Source: Streptomyces populi
GTDB taxonomy: Bacteria > Actinomycetota > Actinomycetes > Streptomycetales > Streptomycetaceae
Length of the DNA: 64,000 nt
Assembly: GCF_002911015.1 (NCBI RefSeq)
Contig: NZ_KZ626840.1
Coordinates: forward strand, 62,001-126,000
Reading direction: 5' to 3'
The translations under genes were made by a program, and so were the position numbers. Shown here piece after piece: positions 53,420 to 61,765 of this stretch. Every line of letters starts with the position of its first letter. The first letter of the stretch is position 1. A model generated the notes under the pieces. That model worked only from the letters and a program-made list of their open reading frames with translations. It had not been told where the DNA came from and did no database searches.

Positions 53420-53650
53420 TCAGGCGATGAGGAAGTCCGCTCGTCCCTTCTTGACACCGCCGATGAACTCGGCGACGACGGACGAGGCGCAGATGAGAGC
53501 GGGGCCGTCCGGGTCCGTCGCCTGTCTGACCGCCACGACGCCGCCGCCGAGTTCCTTGATCTCGACGCAACCGTCGTCGCCGCCGGAGCCCCAGGGCCTG
53601 CTCCACCCCTGGGCTCCCAGCTCTTCGGCGGCGTTCACGGCATGGTTCAT
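53420..53650 (-). CDS. DUF397 protein
   Basis: 76 aa from ATG 53650 with AGGAG 8 nt upstream. GAQGWSRPWGSGGDDGCVEI and VAVRQATDPDGPALICASSV are characteristic of DUF397 proteins, which usually pair with an XRE regulator (as BldB/AbaA-like partners). No XRE gene is adjacent here; the nearest HTH gene is about 7 kb away at 60952. Confidence 0.88.
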   Translation of the reverse strand: MNHAVNAAEELGAQGWSRPWGSGGDDGCVEIKELGGGVVAVRQATDPDGPALICASSVVAEFIGGVKKGRADFLIA

Positions 53651-53749
53651 CGTTCTGTCTCCTCGCGGACGTCCACCGCGGAGCAGTCTGCCACGGCTTT
53701 CCCCCTCGCGGGCGGGCTTGGTGATCCTCACGGCGCGCACCGGTCCCGG

Positions 53750-54763
53750 TCACCGCCACCACTCGGCGGCGAGAGCCTCCACCTGCGCCGGGGTGGCGAC
53801 GGAACGGACCGGGATCTCTCCGGGCAGGGCCCTGCGGGCGAGATCGGCCAGTGTGGAGCCGGGGCCCGCCTCGACGATGCGGAGGCGGCCGCGCGCCATG
53901 GCCGTGAGGGTGCGCATGGAGCCGGCCCAGTGCACGGGCATGACGAGCTGACGGAGCATCATCGCCCGCCACCGCTCCTGGTCGTGGAGGTGGGCGCGGG
54001 CGTCGACGTTCGCGATCACCGGGCAGCGCGCGGGGTGGAGCGGAGTGCGGTCGACGGCTTCGGCCAGGCGTGGGGCGGCCGGAGCCATCAAGGGGGTGTG
54101 GAACGCGCCGCCGACCGGGATGCGCAGCGCGCGTGCTCCGGCGCGCTCGGCCTCGTCGGCCAGCGCCGCGACGGCTTCGACGGTGCCGGAGATCACGACC
54201 TGTTCGGCGCCGTTGATGTTGGCGACCCACACCTGGGCCCGGCGCACGGCACGCATCCGGGCGGCGAGTCCCCGTGCCTTGGGCACGATGCCGGTGCCGA
54301 TGAGCACCGCCATGGTGCCGGGTGTGAGCCGGTCGGCCTCTTCCATGGCGGCCCCGCGCTCGGTGACGAGCCGGACACCGTCCTCCGGGTCGAGCACCCC
54401 GGCGGCGGCCAGGGCGGCGTACTCGCCGAGGCTGTGCCCGGCGCACACCGTGGGCCGCAGTTCGCCCATCACCGTGCGCAGCGCGTCGAGCACCACCATC
54501 TCCATTGTGAAGGTGGCCAGTTGAGCGGCGTCGGTGCGGGCCAGCCGCTCGGCTCCGGCATCCAGCAGCAGATGGCCGAGATCCCGTCCGGAGATCTCGG
54601 AGAGACGTGTGACGACCTTCCAGTGCGGGGTGTCGCGCCAGGGCTCGCCCATGCCGGGGCGCTGGGCCCCCTGGCCGGGGAAGAGCAGGCCGACACCGAA
54701 CGGCACGGCCTCGGGGCGGTGGGCCGCCTCCGGCGACGGCTCCTGTGACATCGGCGTGGACAC
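53750..54763 (-). CDS. fabD: Malonyl-CoA:ACP transacylase
   Basis: 337 aa from GTG 54763 (GGAAGGAA 8 nt upstream); ATG 54751 would be four codons shorter. FPGQGAQRPGMGE, nucleophile GHSLGEYAAL (Ser in GxSxG) and the His motif GAFHTPLM are in place. It loads malonyl units on an ACP, here very likely the ACP at 60241. It is the last gene of the type II PKS-like operon. Confidence 0.92.
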   Translation of the reverse strand: MSTPMSQEPSPEAAHRPEAVPFGVGLLFPGQGAQRPGMGEPWRDTPHWKVVTRLSEISGRDLGHLLLDAGAERLARTDAAQLATFTMEMVVLDALRTVMGELRPTVCAGHSLGEYAALAAAGVLDPEDGVRLVTERGAAMEEADRLTPGTMAVLIGTGIVPKARGLAARMRAVRRAQVWVANINGAEQVVISGTVEAVAALADEAERAGARALRIPVGGAFHTPLMAPAAPRLAEAVDRTPLHPARCPVIANVDARAHLHDQERWRAMMLRQLVMPVHWAGSMRTLTAMARGRLRIVEAGPGSTLADLARRALPGEIPVRSVATPAQVEALAAEWWR

Positions 54764-54864
54764 CTTCTCGGTTCCTTCCCGGTGCGGATGCCCCGGGCCT
54801 CCGGAACCGGGAGGGGCGTGCCGGTTCCGGAGGCCCGGGCGGTGCGGGGCGCGTCGGGCCCCGG

Positions 54865-55587
54865 TCAGCGGGTCCGTGCCGCCGGTCCCGCTCCGGGGAC
54901 CCGCGGCACGTGGACGTCCAGGACGTCGCTCAGGTAGGCGGGCAGGGAAGCCCGTACTCCGGCGAACGGCTCGTGTCCGCCGGGATAGCGCTGCCACGTC
55001 ACCGGGTGTCCCCAGCCGGTGAGCAGATCTCTCAGTCCGGCGCCGCTGCGTTCGGGGACGACCCAGTCCCGTGCCCCGTGGCCGATCCACACCGGCAGAC
55101 CGCTGTTGGCCGGCGACGGCCCGCCCGCCGGGAGCAGCGCGGGCAGGTCGGGGGGCATGAAGGGCGCGTAGAGCGCCACGCCCGCCAACTGCCGGGCGTA
55201 GGTGAGGGCCGTGGTCAGGGCGACCGTGGCGCCCTGGGAGAAGCCCGCCAGCACGATCCGTCCCGCGCCGATCCGGTCGGCCTCCGCGTCCAGCAGTGCC
55301 GAGAGCGGCCGGTGCACCGCCAGCAGGCCCTCGACGTCGATCCGGTCGATCGCGAGGAGGTTCTGCGGGAACCAGCACGGCACCGCCAGACCGCTCAGCA
55401 GGCTCGGAGCCGCGACGGGGGCGCGCGGGAACACCCCGCGCACTCCCGCCTCGGCGAGCCGGAACCGCTGGGTCACGGCCATCAGGTCGCCCGGCGCCTG
55501 GCCGATGCCGTGCAGCCACACGACGGTGCCGCGGTGCGGCCGGGTCGGGTCGGCCGTCTCGTACTGCAACCGGTCCATCGTGCTCAT
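54865..55587 (-). CDS. Alpha/beta hydrolase, carboxylesterase/phospholipase-like
   Basis: 240 aa from ATG 55587, overlapping the KS stop (ATGA). TVVWLHGIGQAPGD, nucleophile elbow LAGFSQGATVAL, Asp in GHGARDWVVP and His in PGGHEPF form the triad. It belongs to the serine carboxylesterase/Abhydrolase_2 type. In the operon it could release the chain from ACP as a thioesterase. Confidence 0.88.
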   Translation of the reverse strand: MSTMDRLQYETADPTRPHRGTVVWLHGIGQAPGDLMAVTQRFRLAEAGVRGVFPRAPVAAPSLLSGLAVPCWFPQNLLAIDRIDVEGLLAVHRPLSALLDAEADRIGAGRIVLAGFSQGATVALTTALTYARQLAGVALYAPFMPPDLPALLPAGGPSPANSGLPVWIGHGARDWVVPERSGAGLRDLLTGWGHPVTWQRYPGGHEPFAGVRASLPAYLSDVLDVHVPRVPGAGPAARTR

Positions 55588-56897
55588 GCCGGCTGGGGTG
55601 CCGGCCGTGGCGCGGCCGGGCGGCGGAAGAGCATCGAGGCGTACTGGCCGCCGAAGCCGAAGGAGTTCTTCAGCACGGTCCCGACCGGTCGCCGGACCGG
55701 GGTGAGGGAGGTGCGCACGGCGCAGGCCGGGTCGGGCTCGGTGGTGGTCGTGACGGGCGGGATGACCCCCCTGCACAGCGTGAGGGCCGCCACCGCCGTC
55801 TCCACGACGCCGGAGGCCGCGGAGCCGTGCCCGGTCAGCGACTTGACGGCGCTGACGTCGAGGTCGGCCGTCCGTTCGCCGAAGACCTGGTGCAGTGCGC
55901 GGGCCTCGGTGACGTCGTTGAGGCGGGTCGAAGTGCCGTGGGCGTTGACGGTGTCGACGTCGTCCGGGTGCGCGCCGGCCTGTTCGAGGGCGGTCCGCAT
56001 GACCCGTTCGATCATGTCCACGCTGGGAGCGGTCATGTGACGGGTGTCCACCGCGAGCCCCCAGCCGCCGATGACGGCGTACGACTGCGTCATCCCGCGT
56101 CGGGCGGCGTGCTCCGCCGTCTCCAGGACGAGCGCGCCCGCCGACTCGTTGATGACCATGCCGGTGCGCCGCCTGTCGAACGGCATGGACGCCCGGGCCG
56201 GGTCGCCCTTCCAGCGCGAGAGCGCCATGAGCTGGCCGTACTGGGAGAGCACGTACGGGGTGTTGCGCGAGACGGACGCCGACACCACCGCGTACCGGGC
56301 GCGTCCCGAGCGCAGCAGCCGGGCGGCTTCCGCGATGGCGCGCAGTCCTCCGGAGCAGGTGGCCTCCAGCCGTACGGGGATGACGGCCGTCCCGAGGCGG
56401 TCGGCGATCTCGGTCGGATAGGCCGACAGGTCCCGTGTCTCGGGCGGGAGATGCCTGCCCCGCAGGTGTTCGAGGACGGCCGAGGGCTCGTTGCCGATCC
56501 TGTCGTAGCGTTCGGCGAGGTCTTCCATGTGCGTGACGTAGTCCTGCGGGAACGAGCCGGTGGGGCCCGGCCACACACGCGCGTAGACCAGGGCGGCCGG
56601 CCCGTCCTCGGCGGGCAGTTCGCCCAGGCCCGCGTCGGCGAGTGCCTGGTCCACCGAGGCGAGCATGAGGGAGTCGCCCCAGGACCTGTCGGGTGCGCCG
56701 TGCTCGGCGGCGACCTTCGCCTTGACGTCCTCCGGGATCAGCCCGGCCGTCCAGCCGCAGGGCAGTCCGGTGGTGTCCATCCGTTCCTCCAGGACGATCC
56801 CGGAGCGGCCCTCGAGGTTGGCCGACCAGAACGTCTCGACGTCCCCGCCGATGGGGGTGATCACCCCCATGCCGGTGATGACGATGTCGTCGCTCAT
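55584..56897 (-). CDS. Ketosynthase of the type II PKS-like operon
   Basis: 437 aa from ATG 56897, overlapping the previous stop (ATGA). FabF/KS-alpha fold with nucleophile Cys in RLEATCSGGLRA, His in VNAHGTSTRLND and second His in SLTGHGSAASGV. The end GFGGQYASMLFRR is typical. All three catalytic residues are present, so this is the active partner of the heterodimer with the CLF-like protein encoded just upstream. Confidence 0.92.
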   Translation of the reverse strand: MSDDIVITGMGVITPIGGDVETFWSANLEGRSGIVLEERMDTTGLPCGWTAGLIPEDVKAKVAAEHGAPDRSWGDSLMLASVDQALADAGLGELPAEDGPAALVYARVWPGPTGSFPQDYVTHMEDLAERYDRIGNEPSAVLEHLRGRHLPPETRDLSAYPTEIADRLGTAVIPVRLEATCSGGLRAIAEAARLLRSGRARYAVVSASVSRNTPYVLSQYGQLMALSRWKGDPARASMPFDRRRTGMVINESAGALVLETAEHAARRGMTQSYAVIGGWGLAVDTRHMTAPSVDMIERVMRTALEQAGAHPDDVDTVNAHGTSTRLNDVTEARALHQVFGERTADLDVSAVKSLTGHGSAASGVVETAVAALTLCRGVIPPVTTTTEPDPACAVRTSLTPVRRPVGTVLKNSFGFGGQYASMLFRRPAAPRPAPQPA

Positions 56898-58186
56898 GTC
56901 CGTGCCTTCCCGTCGTCGGCCGGGGCGCCGTGCGTCGATGTGATGACGAGGGCTCCCGCCGCCGTCGAGTGCCGTCCCTGGTTGAACGCCGTGACCAGCG
57001 CGGCCGGCGTCGGCCCCAGGGGGCGGGTCTCCCCCATGACCGGATCCAGGCCGCCGAGTCCGGGGTCGGGGCGGCGCAGCAGGCCCACGGGAGGAAGTCC
57101 CGTCCGTCCGAGGCTCTCGACGACCAGCGCGGTGTCGATGAGCGCCGAGCACTCGAAGGCGTTGCCGATGGTGCCCTTCGAGCCGGTGACGGGCAGGCCG
57201 CCCGCGCGGGACAGCACCGCCCGCGCCTCCACGCGGTCGAGGCGGGCCGAGCCCGCGCCGTGCGCCCACCAGGCGGTGGGGGTGGTGCCGGCGTCGGCGA
57301 GTACGGTGTCGACGACGAGTCCGGCCGAGGCCGTGACGTCGGCGGCGACCAGCACCTCGCAGCCGACGAGCCGGGCCCGGGCCGTGCCGCGCGCGGTGTC
57401 GGCACGCTCCAGCAGGACGGCGGCGGCCCCCTGACCCAGCAGGGTCCCCGACCTGTCGGCGTCGAAGGGTCCGGCGCCGGCGGTGGCACGTGTGCCGAGG
57501 GGTTCGTCCTGGTCGAAGGCGGCCATCGCGGTGGTCGTCAGCGGCGGTGCGACCCCCACGACGAGCACCCGGTCGAGTTCTCCGCTCTCCAGCAGCCGTA
57601 CGGCCAGGGCGAGCGCGCCCGTGCCGCCGGCCGCCGCCTCGCCGTAGGCCGCGACGTTGGAACCCCTGAATCCGCTGGCCATGGAGGCGAACTGGCCCAG
57701 TTGGGAGGGGATTCCACGGATGTAGGAGTAGTCGGGAACCTCGTCGTGGAGGAACTTGGCGAGGGGCCGCCGGTCGCCCCGGAAGCGGGAGGCCAGCTGC
57801 GGTATGACGTCGCTCAGCTCGTCGCTGCTGCTGCCCACGGCCATCACGGTCCCGCCGCGTACGTCCTCCGTGTCACCGGTGATCCCGGCCTGCTCGAGGG
57901 CCTGGCGCGCCACGGCGACGGCCCAGCGGGCCGACTGGTTGGCGTACTTGCCGGCGTTGGCCCAGTCACGGCCGGCGGGCCAGGTGATCTCCGTGGTGTC
58001 GACGGAGGCCGAAGGCCACGGCAGTGCCGGGGCGGGCCCGTCGTGGCCGCCGGTGTCGAAGAACGTCTTGCCCGCCGCCATGGCTTCCCACAGCCGGGCC
58101 GCGCCGGTACCGGCCGGGGAGATCACACCGGTGCCGGTGACCACGATGCCGGGACGGTCCCGCCGTCCGGCGCGTTCACTCGGCAC
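56894..58186 (-). CDS. Chain-length-factor-like ketosynthase (inactive)
   Basis: 430 aa from GTG 58186 with GGAGG 5 nt upstream. The KS fold is clear (GIVVTGTGVISPAGTGAARL), but the nucleophile position reads AAYGEAAAGGTGA, so Cys is replaced by Ala. The second His motif reads GTIGNAFECSA, so His is replaced by Asn. The first motif AHGAGSARLD keeps His. These losses are what is expected of a KS-beta/CLF subunit. It is directly followed by the active KS; note the order CLF then KS, opposite to most aromatic clusters. Confidence 0.88.
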   Translation of the reverse strand: MPSERAGRRDRPGIVVTGTGVISPAGTGAARLWEAMAAGKTFFDTGGHDGPAPALPWPSASVDTTEITWPAGRDWANAGKYANQSARWAVAVARQALEQAGITGDTEDVRGGTVMAVGSSSDELSDVIPQLASRFRGDRRPLAKFLHDEVPDYSYIRGIPSQLGQFASMASGFRGSNVAAYGEAAAGGTGALALAVRLLESGELDRVLVVGVAPPLTTTAMAAFDQDEPLGTRATAGAGPFDADRSGTLLGQGAAAVLLERADTARGTARARLVGCEVLVAADVTASAGLVVDTVLADAGTTPTAWWAHGAGSARLDRVEARAVLSRAGGLPVTGSKGTIGNAFECSALIDTALVVESLGRTGLPPVGLLRRPDPGLGGLDPVMGETRPLGPTPAALVTAFNQGRHSTAAGALVITSTHGAPADDGKART

Positions 58187-58982
58187 GCCGGCCTCCGCCG
58201 CCGATGCCGCCCCACAGCCGGTATCCGCCGTCCACGGTGATGGTCTGTCCGGCGATCCAGGACGCCTCCTCCAGACAGAGCAGGGCGACCACGTCGGCGC
58301 TGTTCTCCGGCGTCGTCATGCGGTCGCCGGGCCACGGGGAGACGGACAGCTCCTTGGTGACACCGTGGGCGAAGTCGGGGCGGACCTTGAAGACCCCGGT
58401 CTGCACGAGTCCGGGACGTACGCAGTTGGCGACGATGCCGTAGGGCGCCAGCTCGTAGGAGAGGTAGTCGGTCAGCGCCTCGAGTCCCGCCTTGGCGGCC
58501 GCGAAGAGTCCGGCGCGCGGGATGATGCGCGTGGTCGTGGAGTTGGTGATGGTGATGAAGCGGGCTCCCTCGCGCTCACGCATCAGCGGGAGCGCGTGCT
58601 TGGCGAGCAGCCAGGTGGCCCGGGAGTTGGTGTCCTGCACGAACTGCCAGTCGCCGAGGGAGGCTTCCGCGAGCCTGGCGAACTTGGTGGCGGCCGCGTT
58701 CTGGACGAGGATGTGGAGGTCCTGGTGGATCTCGCCGATCTCGGCGATCAGGTTCTCGATCTCCGCGGGCTCGCTCAGGTCGGCGCGGTGCAGGGTCACT
58801 TCCGTGCCCTGCTCCCCGAGTTCCTCGGCGAGTTCCTTGGCCGGGCCCTCCCGGTCGACGTAGTTGACGGCCAGGGTCGCTCCCCAGGCCGCGAGTTTGC
58901 GGGAGATGCCCGCGCCAATGCCGCGCGAGCCGCCGGTCACCAGAGCCACTCGCCCCTTGAGGGGCCGGTACTGACCGTCCAT
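58176..58982 (-). CDS. FabL-like SDR lacking the catalytic Tyr
   Basis: 268 aa from ATG 58982. Cofactor site LVTGGSRGIGAGISR, LVQNAAATKF in place of NNAG, and the C-terminal ASWIAGQTITVDGGYR. The overall look is of FabL-type enoyl reductases. The active region reads TRIIPRAGLFAAAKAGLEAL: Phe stands at the YxxxK place and Ala at the Yx6K place, with Lys kept. So it may be an altered reductase or a non-catalytic partner. It lies between dehydratase and CLF genes with tight overlaps. Confidence 0.82.
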   Translation of the reverse strand: MDGQYRPLKGRVALVTGGSRGIGAGISRKLAAWGATLAVNYVDREGPAKELAEELGEQGTEVTLHRADLSEPAEIENLIAEIGEIHQDLHILVQNAAATKFARLAEASLGDWQFVQDTNSRATWLLAKHALPLMREREGARFITITNSTTTRIIPRAGLFAAAKAGLEALTDYLSYELAPYGIVANCVRPGLVQTGVFKVRPDFAHGVTKELSVSPWPGDRMTTPENSADVVALLCLEEASWIAGQTITVDGGYRLWGGIGGGGRRAE

Positions 58983-59455
58983 CACTGAACCCTTCCTGTC
59001 GCTGCGTTCCGCTGCGCGGCGTGCCGCAGCAGTACGACGCTCATGCGTCCGATGGCGTACGTCCGGTCGTTCTCGTCGAACACCCGGCGTGTGGTCTCGA
59101 CCAGGCCGATCCGGTCGTCGATCTCCTCCGCCCGGTCGGTGGCGGTGGTGAACCAGAACGGGGTGTCGGGGTACAGCGGCCTGACGAAGTCCCAGCCCAG
59201 CCGCCGCATGCCGACGACGGCGGCCGGGGAGCCGTGCTGGACCACCCAGCCCGAGGTGATGGAGTGGATGAAGCCTCCGGGCACGATGCGCCGCCGGCGG
59301 TCCGTGCCCCGGGCGAAGTCGTCGCTGTCGTGCACGGGGTGCTTCTCCCCCATCAGATCGAGGAGTTGGTCGAGCAGCGCGCTGCCGAACACCACGGGCC
59401 CGAACCGGCGCACCGGTGCGTGCGCCAGGTCCTCCCAGTACTTCACGGCCCCCAC
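58982..59455 (-). CDS. MaoC-like hot-dog dehydratase
   Basis: 157 aa from GTG 59455 with GGAGGA 6 nt upstream. LMGEKHPVHDSDDFARGT then RRIVPGGFIHSIT follows the R-hydratase motif (GDxNPxHxD...HG), with Glu in place of the first Asp and the His kept. The C-terminal LVETTRRVFDENDRTYAIGR is typical of hot-dog domains. It probably dehydrates 3-hydroxyacyl-ACP made by the ketoreductase. Confidence 0.83.
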   Translation of the reverse strand: MGAVKYWEDLAHAPVRRFGPVVFGSALLDQLLDLMGEKHPVHDSDDFARGTDRRRRIVPGGFIHSITSGWVVQHGSPAAVVGMRRLGWDFVRPLYPDTPFWFTTATDRAEEIDDRIGLVETTRRVFDENDRTYAIGRMSVVLLRHAAQRNAATGRVQ

Positions 59456-59480
59456 GGCTGTTCCTCCGTTCGCCCCTGGT

Positions 59481-60248
59481 TCACCGGGATCGCCGGCCCG
59501 GGCTGCGCATGATCATGCGACCGCCGTCCACCGTGAACGTCTGGCCCTGGATGTAGTCCGCCTCGTCGCGGGTGAGGAAGGCGACGAGTCCGCTGATGTC
59601 CTCGGGCAGACCCCAGCGGGTGCCGTCGCCGTCCGAGCCGAGCCGGTCGGCGACGGCCGCGGTCATCTCTGTGCGGATCTTGCCGGGTGCCACGCAGTTG
59701 ACCCGGATGCCCTTGTGTCCGACCTCCACGGCCAGGGCGCGGGTGAGGGCTTCCAGGCCGCCCTTGGACGCCGCGTAGGCGCTCTGCCCCGGCCCCGGGG
59801 TCCGTGCCGAGTTGGAGGAGATGTTGATGACGCGGCCCCAGCCCTGGTCCAGCATCGTCGGCAGAACCGCCCTGCTGGTGAGGAAGGGGCCGGTGAGATT
59901 GGTCCGCAGGACGTTCTCCCAGCGGTCGGTCCGGGTGACCGCGAGGAGCTGGTCGTCGATCACCGCGGCGTTGTTGACCAGGACGTGCAGCGCGCCTTCT
60001 TGCGCGGTCACCCGCTCGACCAGCCTCTCGACCTCGGTCTCGTCGCCGATGTCCGCCCGGTGCAGGACCGCGCGTCCGCCGGCGGCCTCGATCTCCTTGA
60101 CCACGCCGCGTCCGGCCTCCACGGCGCTGCGGCAGACGAGGTGCACGGCGAGTCCGTCGGCGGCGAGACGGTACGAGACCGCGGCGCCGATCCCCCGTGA
60201 ACCACCCGTGACGAGAGCGACGCGGCCGACCGCGGCCGGCTCAGGCAC
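59481..60248 (-). CDS. 3-oxoacyl-ACP reductase, FabG-like
   Basis: 255 aa from GTG 60248, overlapping the ACP stop by 8 nt. LVTGGSRGIGAAVSYRL, VLVNNAAV, NISSNSARTPGPGQSAYAAS with the YAASK active Tyr and Lys, and GQTFTVDGGRM at the end. The ketoreductase of the operon; complete catalytic residues contrast with the second SDR. Confidence 0.92.
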   Translation of the reverse strand: MPEPAAVGRVALVTGGSRGIGAAVSYRLAADGLAVHLVCRSAVEAGRGVVKEIEAAGGRAVLHRADIGDETEVERLVERVTAQEGALHVLVNNAAVIDDQLLAVTRTDRWENVLRTNLTGPFLTSRAVLPTMLDQGWGRVINISSNSARTPGPGQSAYAASKGGLEALTRALAVEVGHKGIRVNCVAPGKIRTEMTAAVADRLGSDGDGTRWGLPEDISGLVAFLTRDEADYIQGQTFTVDGGRMIMRSPGRRSR

Positions 60249-60510
60249 GACTGCCGGCGGCCACGACGGCCACGATCGAGGCGACGCTGCGGTGGTGCTC
60301 GTCGGCTTCGGCGTTCCACTGGTCGAGGTCGAACTCGACGCCGAAGTGCCGGTTGATGCGGCGGGCGAGCTGCAACAGGTCCAGCGAGTCGAGACCCAGG
60401 TCCTCGACCACGGAGTGTCCGGGCTCGACGGCCTGGTCGGCCACGCCCGGCTTGACCTCCTTGAGCAGCTCGATGATTTCGGCCAGGGCGGTGTTGGACA
60501 CGGTGGTCAT
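60241..60510 (-). CDS. Acyl carrier protein
   Basis: 89 aa from ATG 60510 with GGAGGA 5-6 nt upstream. The 4'-phosphopantetheine Ser is in EDLGLDSLDLLQLARRIN. It is the first gene of the operon and the carrier for the KS/CLF, ketoreductase and dehydratase. Confidence 0.93.
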   Translation of the reverse strand: MTTVSNTALAEIIELLKEVKPGVADQAVEPGHSVVEDLGLDSLDLLQLARRINRHFGVEFDLDQWNAEADEHHRSVASIVAVVAAGSRA

Positions 60511-60951
60511 TGCGTTCCTCCGCAGAGTCGACAGGATCAGGCCCGGTCGGCTCCTCCGGCCGGGTAAATCCATGTCAGCAGAGCGGCGAATGAGCCAGCA
60601 AGGCCGTTATGCAACAAGGCCCAGGACACCCACTGGGCGACTTGGGCGGAGCTCACGCAAAACCCCATGTGGACGCACGGATCTCACCACTCCACTTCTC
60701 GGACAAAATGAACCAAACATCCATCGAAAGAAAAGGGATCCCCATGCAGGGTAAAGTAGGGTAAAGCCGTCTTGACTCTTCGTCGAAGCCATCCATAGCG
60801 TCGATCTATGTGAGCCCAAGTAAAGACCAAAACGGGCCCTCCTGGCGGTGCGCAATACTCGGGCCCCGGCATCGACCGAATCAGTGGGCGTCGTCGATCG
60901 ACATGCCATCGGACGCGTCGCGCATCCGGAAGTCTCGACATCCAGGGGGCA
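60511..60951. other. Divergent promoter region of the PKS-like operon
   Basis: 440 bases, more AT-rich than the rest, between the ACP gene and the divergent HTH regulator. It holds the plus-strand promoter at 60772-60801 and the 9-bp direct repeats at 60748-60766. No gene is supported. Confidence 0.55.
60748..60801 (+). promoter_or_regulatory. Promoter with upstream direct repeats
   Basis: TTGACT (60772-60777), 18 nt, TAGCGT (60796-60801) form a good promoter toward the HTH gene. Two copies of AGGGTAAAG (60748-60756 and 60758-60766) lie one helical turn apart just upstream of the -35 box, the usual arrangement of an activator site. They could serve both directions. Confidence 0.6.
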
Positions 60952-61566
60952 GTGGTGGGGCGGAGCCGAACATCGATACCGAAATCCGCGCAGTGCTACG
61001 AATTGGCTCAATGGCTGCGCTCGCTGCGCCAGCGGTCCGGGCTCACCTACCGGCAGATGGCGGAACTGACCGAGGGACTGCGCATCGCGGATCCCGCCTG
61101 CTCCGCCGTCACCCTGTCCCGGGCCGACCGCGGCACCTTCCTGCCCCGGCGCCATGTCGTGGAAGCGTATGCGCAGGTCTGCGGCGCCACCCGACGCGAG
61201 GCCCGACTGCGCTGGGAGCAGGCGGCGCGGCAGTCCGGCCACACCCCCGACGGTCGCGAGGTCGCGTCCGCGCCACGCGCCGAACGCAAACTGGAGCTCG
61301 TCTACCACCCGGCCCACCTCCTCGAAGCGATGCACCAGGCGCGGCTCGCCGCCGGGCAGCCGTCCCTTCGCGAAATGGAGAAGAAGGCCCGCGACCTGGG
61401 CGCCGGACCATTGCCGCGCAGTACGGTCGCCGACATTCTGGCCGGTTCTCGCATGCCGTCCGAGGAACTACTCGTCGCCTATGTCCGGGCATGCGGACAA
61501 CACGGTCGCCGGATTGCGCTCTGGCGCAACGCATGGGCTCGCGCATTCAGCGCTTATGCCGTGTGA
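60952..61566 (+). CDS. XRE-type HTH regulator, 204 aa
   Basis: GTG 60952 or GTG 60955 (GGGGG just upstream). The HTH region CYELAQWLRSLRQRSGLTYR, QMAELTEGL, ACSAVTLSRADRGTFLPRRH (about 15-75) is typical of streptomycete XRE proteins. A second, similar segment (SLREMEKKARDLG, LPRSTVADILAGSRMPSEEL) follows, so the protein may contain two HTH units. It is divergent from the PKS-like operon and is the best candidate for its pathway regulator. Confidence 0.85.
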   Translation: MVGRSRTSIPKSAQCYELAQWLRSLRQRSGLTYRQMAELTEGLRIADPACSAVTLSRADRGTFLPRRHVVEAYAQVCGATRREARLRWEQAARQSGHTPDGREVASAPRAERKLELVYHPAHLLEAMHQARLAAGQPSLREMEKKARDLGAGPLPRSTVADILAGSRMPSEELLVAYVRACGQHGRRIALWRNAWARAFSAYAV

Positions 61567-61765
61567 CGGAAGCGTCCTGGATCGACCCGTGAGAGCATTT
61601 CGACCATGCGGAAATGGTGGGTCCACCAACACGGCGGAAGCGTTTTCCGACAGGATTTATTTCGCATGTCAACAATTTCCGTGCACCCCGGCGTCATAGC
61701 CGGTGCACCGCCCGAGGATTCCCACCTTGGGCGGTGTCCAAAAATCAGCGCACGTCGGACTGGGA

